This document shows positions 22,603 through 32,445 of a DNA stretch of 64,000 bases, one piece after another (the stretch's first letter is position 1; each line of letters opens with the position of its first letter). A model generated the notes under the pieces. That model was not told where the DNA came from and did not search any database. It worked only from the letters and a program-made list of their open reading frames with translations. Source of the DNA: Gonatopus flavifemur (lineage: Eukaryota; Arthropoda; Insecta; Hymenoptera; Dryinidae); NCBI GenBank assembly GCA_018340375.1, contig JAFFJZ010000020.1, positions 1,426,001-1,490,000 on the forward strand, written 5' to 3'. The translations under genes and the position numbers were made by a program.

Positions 22603-25302
22603 ATGACTATGTTTCACTGCCGCTTTTGTTAATTCCAATCAACATCTTCAAAATTACATTTGGATCATCATAAATTCCATAGAAATATTACACCATATTA
22701 CTATTGTGGATATGGAAAATACAAAAGCATTTTCAAAGTACAAAATTACCTGATGAAGCATTTACTTCGTACTCATGGATTACCGCTCAAGAAAAAACTC
22801 TCACTTATTCCGTCAACTGTTCATGAAACAGGAAAATTTGTGTGTAATGTTCAATTTTGTAAGAAAGAGTTTGATAGTCACTGTCAATTAATCAAGCACT
22901 TGAAAAATCATATTACTAGGGGACAAGGAATTTCATGTCCATATCACTACTGCGATAAGAGATGGAAAGTTTTGTCGTCTTTCACAAGCCATATGTCAAA
23001 AATACATAGAGGTTCTCCTAACATCAACTCTGATGTTACCGAAAATGATGAAATTATTTCAAAAAATCCTGATGAGTCTATCAGTGGAGCAAGTAACGAA
23101 GATTATGAATTGAATGAATCAAATATATTACATAGCGAGAATATTGATGAAAACCAAGCGAAAGTCGAAAACCACCTTTCAAAAGCTTCTCATGTTGATC
23201 ATGAATCACCAAACCTATTTCTTGAAAATCTGGCCCAATTTTACCTGAGATTAGAAAGTCAATATTTAATTCCAGTTGCAACTATCCAATATATTGTAAC
23301 AGAAGGATACAAAATTCACGAAGAGAATCAAACTTCTTCCAAAGAAAGATTGACACAACACCTGTTGAGAGAAAACATTACACCAGAGAAAGTGAATGAT
23401 ATTTTGAAAGAATTTTACAATTATGATCCATTTATTGAAAGTCATATTGTGTTGGAAACAAATTATAAAAGAAAAAAGTTTTACAGCAAACAATTTGATT
23501 ACATCAAACCTCGTTTCATAACTATTAATGAAATAAAAAAAACTTTTTCTGCATATGTGCCAATAGCAGAAACTCTGAAATCCATGTTTATGGATAAGTC
23601 GATAAATGATGATTTCCATATTCCTGGAAAATTTCGGGAAAATGGCCTATTGAGACACTTTTCTGATGGGATGATCTATAAGAATAATGAGTTTTTAAAA
23701 CAGCATCCTGATGCGTTACAGATCATCCTCTTCCAAGATGCTTTTGACATTGTGAACACTCTAGGGGCGGCTAAAAAGAAATATAAATTACTTGGAGTTT
23801 ATATGACTTTAGGAAATTTACCTGACTATCTGCGTACTCACGTGAACTCGATTAAGCTTGTTGCTTTGTGTAAAGAAACAGATTTAGATCACCAGAAAGT
23901 ATACGGTAAAATAGTTGAAGATTTGGAAATAATTGAGCAACACGGGATAGAAGTTTCAGGAAAAACTATCAAAGGAATTGTTACGTTCATCTGCGGAGAT
24001 AATCTTGGGAGTCATAATTTAGGAGGATTTACAGAAAATTTTAGCACTTCCAAATATTTTTGCAGATTTTGTTTAATTGATCGAGAATCATTTGAATCTG
24101 CGAATGGAGCGTATCAGGTGTTTCGTTCAAGGAATGCGGAATCATACGATGAAGCCATAAATAAACAAGACGTCAACAATGACACTCTGGGAATAAAATT
24201 CAATTCTATCTTCAACCAACTGGAGAATTTTCACGTTTGCACCCCAGGATCCCCTCCTTGTCTGGGACACGACCTTCTTGAAGGCGTAATAGCATACGAT
24301 CTGAAATTGTGCATCGATTATTTAATTAAAAAAAAAATGGTTCACGTTAGAACAATTGAATAATCGTATCGCAAAATTTCCTTATTCAACGGTCGATAAA
24401 TTTGATAAGCCTTCTAAAATACCCGCTTCTGGTAAAAGAATTGTAGGTGGAGCTTGTCAAGTTTGGATGTTGTTAAAAATTTTTCCACTTCTGATTGAAG
24501 ACAAAATAAATGATACTGATGATGAAGTGTGGCAATCTATTCTTTTATTAACAGAAATCGTTGAAATAGTTACCTCACCAGTGATTCATGAATCTCATTT
24601 GCCTTATTTGGACACCATTATTCATTACTATATTTGTTTGAGAAAAAAATTATTTCCGAACAATAAACTTCGCCCAAAACATCATTATATCTGTCACTAC
24701 GCTGAACTCACATCAGAATTTGGTCCTTTAATCAAAGTATGGACGATGCGATTTGAAAGCAAACATAGATTTTTTAAGAGAAGTATCTGGAATCTTCACA
24801 ATTTTATTAATGTGGTGAAATCCCTGAATGTAAAACACGAACTTCTACGAACTTTGATAAGACTAGGATCAGGTATAAGACTGCAAACAGAAATTCATGA
24901 GCCACAAGATTTTCACATTCATTATTACCATCCAAACATTCAAACTGTCATAAAAAAGCCAATTCGCCTCAAGACATTCAAGAGTGCAGTGAAGTGACTT
25001 TAAAGGGAACCACGTATGAAAAGCGGATGCCTTATTAATACGACAAAGTGGATATCAATACAAAATTATGATTGGGAGTATATGTTTGCTTCTTTGTCTT
25101 GATGACGATATTTATGGCATATTTGAGATTTTGGAGAATGAGTTCATTCCATATCTTCGGGCCTATAAAATTTGACAAGTTCTGGCTTATGAATGTCACT
25201 CTTTACGTGATATTATGGATTTCAAACCTTTACATGAATATAACATTGGGAATATGATTTGCGTTAAACCACAATATGGATTCGTAACATATCCTTTATG
25301 AC
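22603..25302 (+). pseudogene. C2H2 zinc-finger transposase-like gene of the large element (gene A)
   Basis: This is probably the DNA-handling protein of the element. The open core is 22,660-24,363 (567 residues). It continues in another frame at 24,356-24,997, because a run of ten A's at 24,328-24,337 is one base out of phase. N-terminal C2H2 fingers are visible: CRFC with a TAA stop right after it (22,629), then FVCNVQFCKKEFDSHCQ with two His, and ISCPYHYCDKRW with two His. The central domain has FICGDNLGSHNLGGF, KYFCRFCLIDRE and PCLGHDLLEGV, a pattern I recall from multicopy zinc-finger genes of arthropods and fishes. C-terminal coding sequence (CLDDDIYGIFEILENEF) continues to about 25,302 through a frameshift and a TGA. 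Few lesions suggest recent decay or assembly error in the A run. Confidence 0.65.
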
Positions 25303-25499
25303 CTCCACGTGTAACTGTAACTCGGACATCTTGTTATTTGATCTTAGGTGCGTTATTTAAAAAAAGAACAACGTTATAAATGATATATGATGGTGTACAA
25401 TTTCGATTGCCAGAAGACATTTTCGAAATATGTATTGTCTAACATTCATGGAACTGAACATAGACAAAAACTTCTTCTATGAATTTTCGAGGATTCAAC
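25303..25499. other. Spacer between gene A and a palindromic array
   Basis: AT-rich sequence, with nothing recognised. Confidence 0.4.
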
Positions 25500-26350
25500 T
25501 CTTAGCTGCCACACCTCGCCAGTGCAACATAACTGCCACGCTGGGGTCGATTACCCCCCAACTGTAAATGGACACCAAGCCTCAGTTGTGCGTATTAAAA
25601 ATTTTAGCGAATACTAGAACCATTTCCATTTCCAATCAAATAATTTCCCTGAAGGAAAATTCATTGTGAATTTGAAAAAAAATTATCTGTCCACTCTCTA
25701 AATTTCTTGGAGTGAAAGTTCACTCTTGAAGAGTGAAAATACTGCCAGTCCAACAAGAGTGAGATTTCACTCTTAAGGAGTGAGTTTTCACTCCATAAGA
25801 ATGAATTTTCACTCTTGCAGAGTGAAATTTCAACTCTCTTTGAAGAGTAAGATTTCACTCATAAAGAGTGAGTTCTCACTCCATGAGAGTGAATTTTCAC
25901 TCTTGCAGAGTGAAATTTCAATTCTCTTTGAAGAGTGAAATTCCACTCTTTTGTAATTTTGTAATAGTGGGCATCTCACTCCTAGAGAGTGACAATTCAC
26001 TCTTATGCAGTGAGAACTCACTCTTCAGGAGTGAAATCCCACTCTTGTTGGACTAGCAGTATTTTCACTCTTTAAGAATGAATTTTCACTCCTAGACATT
26101 CAGAGAGCAAGACATATGTATCGATGGTTCTCATCGATGGATGTGAATATTTTCGCTTTTGAATAACATTAGCACTGCATCGTGAAGAAGAATTATAGGG
26201 AACATGGACAATCATGTCACACTAGGGTAGAGGGAGGTGAAGGAGCTAGAAACTAACACCGGATTGCGCAGAGCGTTCAGATTATCGGGTTCCCTGATCA
26301 AAATTCAAGATTGAATTACTTTGGGGTCACTGCCGACTCCGATGTGGCAG
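25500..26350. mobile_element. Inverted-repeat element filled with GAGTGA palindromes
   Basis: Outer inverted ends are 'ctcttagctgccacac' (about 25,500) and 'gatgtggcagctaaggg' (about 26,340). The inner part (25,725-26,095) folds on itself, with 'tactgccagtccaacaagag' against 'ctcttgttggactagcagta'. It consists of about twenty short units alternating GAGTGA and TCACTC, many of the form 'gagtgaattttcactc'. It is non-coding and lies between genes A and B. Confidence 0.7.
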
Positions 26351-26618
26351 CTAAGGGTCAAAAATTTTTGAAAAAATACAATGAATTGTGGTTTTTAAAA
26401 GCAAAAGGTTGTTTCAGATTCTAAGAGATTGTTTCGAATTTCCATTGAAAGTTGCTATATTTCTAGCCTGTATTTTTCACCGTGAATCTCTATTTTTCCC
26501 TGTATTTCATCTATCATTCTGTTTCTGTAAGAATTCTGATGGACTAACAGGTTATATGTGTATTACAGCCCTCGAAATGCCACTCTTCAAGGTATAATCA
26601 CCTGATATTGATAGAAAA

Positions 26619-29600
26619 ATGATGATCAAAGCTGAAAGCTTATTGCAATTGATCAGTGAAACGAAAAGAAAACTCAATCTGCCTGATGATGAATATAAGG
26701 TGAGTCCAATTACCGTAGGTTTTACTATTTCAAAACAAAACCCCGAAATCGGTATCAGAATAATTCCAAACGGTGTTGGAATAGCACCATGCGTTGTTGA
26801 AAAAAACACTGTTTGGTGTGGACTTTTTCTAAAACCGCCAATTTTCTAATAGCGTGATGCTACACGGAAAAAAATACTCCGGTTAATATGTGGACAGCAC
26901 GAATCACTGCTATTTTAACCGGAATTCGAGTTAAATGAATCAAGTCTCCGGCAAAATTAACAAGGTCTCCGGTAAATTTAACAAGAATTCCAGTGAAAGT
27001 CCCAGATATTCCTTGCTGTCCATATAGTAACCGGAATTCTGGTAAAATTAACAGTTCATTTTTTTCCGTGTATATTGATTTTTGAATTGTTCTAATGTTT
27101 CGTTAATCCAGATTGTATTTTATATGCAGGTCTTATTAAAGGATGGTGTAGAGATTGATGAGGATGACATCTTGTTGGAATTTGCTGAAGAGAATAAAGA
27201 TCCAATATTATTGAATATTCTACCTCAGAATCGTAACTGGAATCCAATTGGTACGGATATAAGTGATGAGGAGAATAAAATCAATACAGCAAACTCAAGC
27301 GAACATGGTAAGTGATATATATTTCCTGTATCATTCCGTGATTACACTGGATCTCAAAAACTGATATTCAAGTGATATTCCGTTGATTCAAATGAAGCAT
27401 TGAATTTTCAGATTTACAACCTTCTACCTCAGGAATAAAAGAAAGTCATCGCTCTAACAAGCGATCTATTATGAACTTGGACGAAGCGATTTGGAATAAG
27501 TTACCGGACCACATACTTAAAACATGCAAAGAAAAACAAAGACTGATTCCGCGAGATCGACAAGCAGTTATCAAATTGGTTGCTGATTACATGATCAATG
27601 AGTTGGAAGATCCAAGCAGAGGAGCGGCAGAGAAAATTGCTGAAGCTATTTGCGACTCTTATCCAGACACCTTCGCGGATGAAATTCAAAATCAAAAATG
27701 GGGTACTGGAATTGAAACATTGAGAACCCAAATTTATAATGCTGTCAATTATAAAAAAAATTCCCGGAACTCTAACATGGAAAGACCATTGGATCCTGAC
27801 AGCGACGATGACGACATAAGAAACAAGGAGAATGAAAAGCTGATTTCACGGAATCAAGACGAATACGGTTGCGTAGATTATTCTCCAAAATTACTTGAGA
27901 ATGAGTCTTCTACAAGTCAAGAAGAGAAACGTCTGCGTTTAGCACAAATGTTCTCAAACTTGAATCGCAATAATGAGGAAATATCAATCTTGATGGACGA
28001 AACTCATCCCACGCAGCGTGCTTCAATCAATGCAATAAACAGAAATCTAGAATTGATTTCAGTGCAATGGCCATTCTTAAAAGATGCGGATTATTTAATT
28101 AAACACGCTAACCGATTGCTTGGCAAACATGTGGCAAATATTTGGACAAGTTCTTTAAATGAGAAGGTCAAACCAATTCGACAATATTTTAAAATCTCTG
28201 AAAATACTAAAAGTAAGCAAGAACTATTCAGAAACATATTTTTGGAATATAAAGAAGCTGTGGAAATTACTAAAAGTGACACACCGAAACTATTGGTTGT
28301 GTTTCCTCTATTACTGGCACATTTTCAAGAGGATGAGCAATTTTTATTCCAAGTGATTGACGTGAGTTTTATATATTTTGTACATTTTTCCTATACTTTC
28401 AAAGAGTATGCATATAACACTGCATATGAGACTGAAAATAGCAGCCAAGATGTTTTTGGAAATTTGGATCAGATTCATAATGTCCTTAAAATGTTGGATA
28501 TTGATATGTTTCTTCTATGATTACAGTCCGGGACTTCAGATGAAGACATTTCATCACATTCAGAGACTAACTACCCAATATTAATGATAAGAGGTAATTG
28601 TTTAATCAATTGATTGATATGTCAATGAGCTATTATTACTACTTTGGGATTTTATTATTGAGAAGTGTGTTCATAATAAACCTACCATGGTTAACCCGTT
28701 GACTTCCTTCGTCCATTATAGTACACACGTAATTGTCTACTTTAGTGAACAAATGCAGTGAACGGGTTAAAAGAATCCATTGAATCTAATGAATCAAATT
28801 TCATGGGATTTTGTCAGAACACTATCCAAGATTCAATGAGATTTGGAGAGAATCAATTATATCTTGTAAAAGGATACTAGCGACGGCCTCATGCCTTCCT
28901 TTCTATCGTATAAGTGTGTCCTCTTCTAACTGACGTGTTCGATCGGCAACCGCTAGTAACCCCTTAACCAGGGTATTGGTCCCATACAGCACATATGGCG
29001 AAGAAATGTTCTTTCCACCTGCCTGGCATATTCAGAAATGATTTCATGTGGCAATAACATGGGAGGAAGATGAAAATGACCGCGAATGTGCCATTCACAT
29101 GATTTCATGTTCTAGGCATGTTCTTTTTGCCACATGTGTTGTATGGGGTGATCCAGTGATTTTTATGTATTATTTATAACGAATAAAACATCTCGAATTC
29201 TAGTATAATCAGAGTAATATCATTATCAATTGCATGTTTGATAACATTTAACATAAATTATTCAATATGTTCATGCTGACTCGAATCGTCATAACAAAAA
29301 ATGTCTCATTTTACAGGGAAATCGCTTTACGATGACAATCCGACCTGTGCAGTAATGATGGAAAAAAAAGTTATGATATTTTGCGTTGACGCTTTAGAGG
29401 GAATCCTTATCCACTTTATAGTTCATTATATTTTTGGGTACACTTATGCGCCAGCAGTTGAGAAAACCTTAGAATTTATCCAAAGGTAATCATGAATGAA
29501 TTATCAATATTACAAAAGTATCAATTGTAAGATTTGTTTCAGTTTTCAACTTAAATGTGGTTTCTTTTTGGATTCAGGATCTTCCTTCAAATCAATCCAC

Positions 29601-29740
29601 CTGGAGCGGGCGCAAGAAGAGCAAAAAATAGCAAACGTCGAGCCAAAACTTTTGCAACTCCGGTTTACAATTTAGCTACAGCCCTATCGCGCTTCTCAAA
29701 CGAATTTGATTTGAATAAGTCAAACGTAGCAGATGAATAA
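26619..29740 (+). CDS. Six-exon gene with CIDE-N-like domain, carried by the large element (gene B)
   Basis: Coding exons are 26,619-26,699, 27,130-27,307, 27,412-28,361, 28,527-28,593, 29,317-29,485 and 29,578-29,740. Every intron starts GT and ends AG (donors gtgagt, gtaagt, gtgagt, gtaatt, gtaatc). The exons total 1,608 nt, giving 535 residues and a stop without any internal break. Exon 1 plus exon 2 read like a CIDE-N fold: a Leu-rich helix (SLLQLISETKRKLNL), then VLLKDGVEIDEDD and a PILLNIL strand. Exon 3 adds a helical segment with WGTGIETLRTQIYNAV, an acidic linker and LVVFPLLLAHFQEDEQ. The end is Lys/Arg-rich (about ARRAKNSKRRAK). The latter parts recall large 'SAM domain-containing protein 3-like' families, with low certainty. 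An upstream start exon is possible (23-nt AG/GT block near 26,570). Function unknown. The intact frame beside a broken gene A is notable. Confidence 0.7.
26862..27071. mobile_element. MITE in intron 1 of gene B (ACACGGAAAAAAA termini)
   Basis: ACACGGAAAAAAAT and the inverse ending TTTTTTTCCGTGT bound 210 bp. 'ggttaatatgtggacagca' pairs with 'tgctgtccatatagtaacc'. Flanking T/TA gives a probable TA target. Confidence 0.75.
28695..28766. mobile_element. Tiny TTAA-flanked MITE in intron 4 of gene B
   Basis: The 72-bp element begins CCCGTT and ends AACGGG, with TTAA on each side (28,691-28,694 and 28,767-28,770). TTAA flanks and CCC/GGG ends are typical of piggyBac-type elements. Confidence 0.6.
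28981..29147. mobile_element. Second MITE in intron 4 of gene B
   Basis: CCCATACAGCACATATGGC at the left is the imperfect inverse of GCCACATGTGTTGTATGGG at the right, a span of 167 bp. 'atgatttcatgt' repeats inside. Confidence 0.65.
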
Positions 29741-31214
29741 TAAGATATGATGTCATAATTGAAGTGGTCGAGAAACTTATGTTCAAATGATTTTTTATGT
29801 GAAAAAGTAATTTATTGTTCGTTTTCTCTTTTCTCATAAGGTAATAATGGATAAGCGTTCAAGTTGAATTTTATATTATCTATAATTTGTTACATTATTA
29901 TATTTTTTTATGTTCCATTGAACATTTTCAATGGAAATTTATTGAAATTCACGCTTAAAATTTTATTGATTTTCACGCCTGAAGTGTAATTTTTATAAAT
30001 AACACTTCTTATATAAAAACCATTTTCTTTTGGAATTGAGGTATTCGCAGGGAGAAGGAATATCTGATGGATTGAACCTCCTAAAAAAATACACTGCGTA
30101 CGTATGATACCCTGTTTAAGTTGAAATTTAATTCGTGATCAAACTGATTTCTGAAGAATAAATCAGACTTTTCATTAATTTAAAACAATTATCTACATCA
30201 TTTTTCATACAAACACTTACCAAGATCCCAAATAACACATCGGCTCTGAAAGAGCTCTTCAAGAGCTCTGGTATGTCTATATGAGCTCTGGGTGTGTCTT
30301 TATGAGCTCTTTTAGAGGTGGCGTGCTGTGTGGAATTCAATGTGTAACTACATTACGCTTAAACCACCAGTCTTTAAAGTTTTCATCACCACCCTGGTGA
30401 AAAAAATTCCTCTGAATTTTTCTTGAAAATTTTGAATCTCACTAAAAAATTCTGAAGAACTCTGAGAATCTTTGAAAAATTCTAGAAAACTCTCCCTTAT
30501 TGGACACGTTTTTTGACTGAAAATTCTTAAAAACACGGAATCTTTCTGAAAATCACTAGAACCCTCTGAAAAACTAAGAACACCTCTGAAATTTTCTGAA
30601 AGATTCTCTACTGAAAATCTCTGAGAATTCCAAAAAAATCTCTCCCTCGGGGCACGTGCATTATTATGCTGAAAAATATTTTCAAAAATAATAATGTACG
30701 TGTGTATTGAATTGAGAGTACGTGTTAGAATTTTCAACTACCATGTATATTATCATTAAAAGGAATATTTTTGAAGATTTAAGATACATGTGTATGGAAT
30801 TTAAGTGACGGATATTTGAAATTTCAGAAACCATATTTTAGATGTTCAATATACGTGTTTGGCAATAGCTTCCGTTACATGTATTTTAAAATCAATATAG
30901 ATATTTTTAACAGTGTACATATATGAAAAATAATGGTCCAGTTCAAATTTTCAACAGTTTCTTCCTCCCAATCAAATATTACTTACACAGATAATTCTAC
31001 AATTAATATGTCCATTACTGCATTGAAATTTTCAAAAATTCTTCCACAGTCATGATTATTCTTATTCGTAGCTTAATCCAACCCATTTGTGGAAATATCG
31101 AATAAGAATACTGTAGAGATAAAAGGAGCGGATATCTAATGAAAAGGTGAAATATAATCTGCATTCACAAAAAGTCATCAAGTACAACTGAGATCATGAG
31201 ATTATAAGACATAT
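29741..31214. other. 3' flank of gene B and inner side of the right arm
   Basis: A possible polyadenylation signal AATAAA lies near 30,157. Sequence at 30,235-30,320 repeats 'gagctct'. At 30,380-30,640 degenerate 'tctgaaaaattct' repeats give an unhelpful 129-residue minus frame. At 30,930-31,208 about 280 bp duplicate the arm sequence at 31,478-31,760 in direct orientation, so the right arm has a partial tandem duplication. Confidence 0.6.
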
Positions 31215-32445
31215 AAATATTAAACCCAGAAGCAATGTTTGATTTTTGTTGTGATCGAAGTCGCGGTATTCAATTTTTCTGTATCGAGTCTGAAGGTTGA
31301 AACTGCAGAAACATTTGCATCTAAAAGATTCATGGATATCAATACAATCAAAAAAACGAGATCATACCATAGTTTCGTTCCGCTTTCTCAAAGTCAATTG
31401 AAAGCGCGGGAATATTCAACCTCCACCAATTTTGATATGGTTAATATTGTGAAACCTTTACATGCATTGTTGAAAAAAAATAATGGTCCAGTTCAAATTG
31501 TGAACGGTTTCTTCCTCCCAATCGAATATTACTTACACAGATAATTGTACATTCAATATGTCCGTTACTCTACTGAAATTTCAAAAATTCTTTCACAGGC
31601 ATGATTATTTTTATTCGTAGCTTGATCCAACCCATTTGTGGAAATATCGAATAAGAATACTGTAGAGATAAAAGGACCCGAAATCTAATGAAAAGGTGAA
31701 ATATAATCTGTATTCACAAAAAGTCATCAAGTACAACTGAGATCATAAGATTATAAGACAAAAAAATTAGGTCAATTTTCGCTATTAAAAAACCACTTGC
31801 ACGTGCACTGAACATGAAAATAACAAAACGAACGGTACAGGCATTTGAAGTTAAAGGTGAGAAATGTAGATTCTGTGAGTTTCATATTTTTATCTCGCAG
31901 TCAACACGTTCATTTCATAGCCCAAATAATGCGATTTTCAAAAATTTTGGAACTTCGAGTAAATTTTTTTCTCATAAGAAGTGAGCTGCTCGGGTCGACT
32001 CGTGGCTACATCTCATCTATGATATGTGCACTTGATTCTTGAGTAACATAATCTACTTACGTTAAACCGTCAACGTGCTAGAGTCCATTGGAATTCACAA
32101 AAAATACGTAAAAAACACGTATCTTTGACACGCTGCCATTATTCAGAGGTATTGACTCAACAAATTCTTTGTGCTCACAATGCGAGTGCTATCTTTTCCC
32201 TTCGAAATGCCACCTCAAGTGGGCAGATATCTTGGAAAGCAAAAATTTTAGAGCCAATTTGGATAAACCATGAGAACAGCGATTTTCAAAAGTTTGAATT
32301 CACATATGCGGAAATGAGCGTTCATAAAAATCAAAGGTGCGTGAATTCTGTCCTTTGGAACCCTACAGAAGACTCCCTCAGAGTTCCAGCAAAATCTAAA
32401 ATGGGTCGGCTTTTTCGATTAGACGATTTTACATGGAATGACTCC
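31215..32445 (-). repeat. Right terminal inverted repeat of the 16.56-kb element
   Basis: Inverse of 15,885-17,125. Plus-strand frames at 31,239-31,544, 31,845-32,042 and 32,125-32,487 lie in it. The first and second have counterparts in the left arm, but no domain is recognised. The arm ends in GGAATGACTCC, directly against Gypsy integrase sequence. Confidence 0.88.

Larger units (their letters stand above)
15885..32445. mobile_element. 16.56-kb two-gene DNA element with ~1.2-kb terminal inverted repeats
   Basis: The plus-strand left end begins (C)GAGTCATTCCATATG, and the right end is its imperfect inverse, ending GGAATGACTCC. The arms match for about 1.24 kb (15,885-17,125 against 31,215-32,445). 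The flanks are TA, or TAC depending on the terminal base, on both sides. The flanking Gypsy reading frame stops making sense exactly at one end and resumes at the other with the last few integrase codons. Inside are a zinc-finger transposase-like gene (22,603-25,302), an intact six-exon gene (26,619-29,740) and several MITEs. I do not recognise the superfamily. Length, two genes with introns and long inverted repeats set it apart from ordinary cut-and-paste elements. Confidence 0.75.

Noticed and set aside
30348..30737. 129-residue minus-strand ORF rich in Phe/Ser/Glu
   Set aside because: Built from degenerate 'tctgaaaaattc' repeats, with no homology pattern.
15885..32445. Polinton/Maverick identity for the large element
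   Set aside because: Size and long inverted repeats fit, but I see no protein-primed DNA polymerase, retroviral-like integrase, packaging ATPase or capsid genes, and no 6-bp target duplication.
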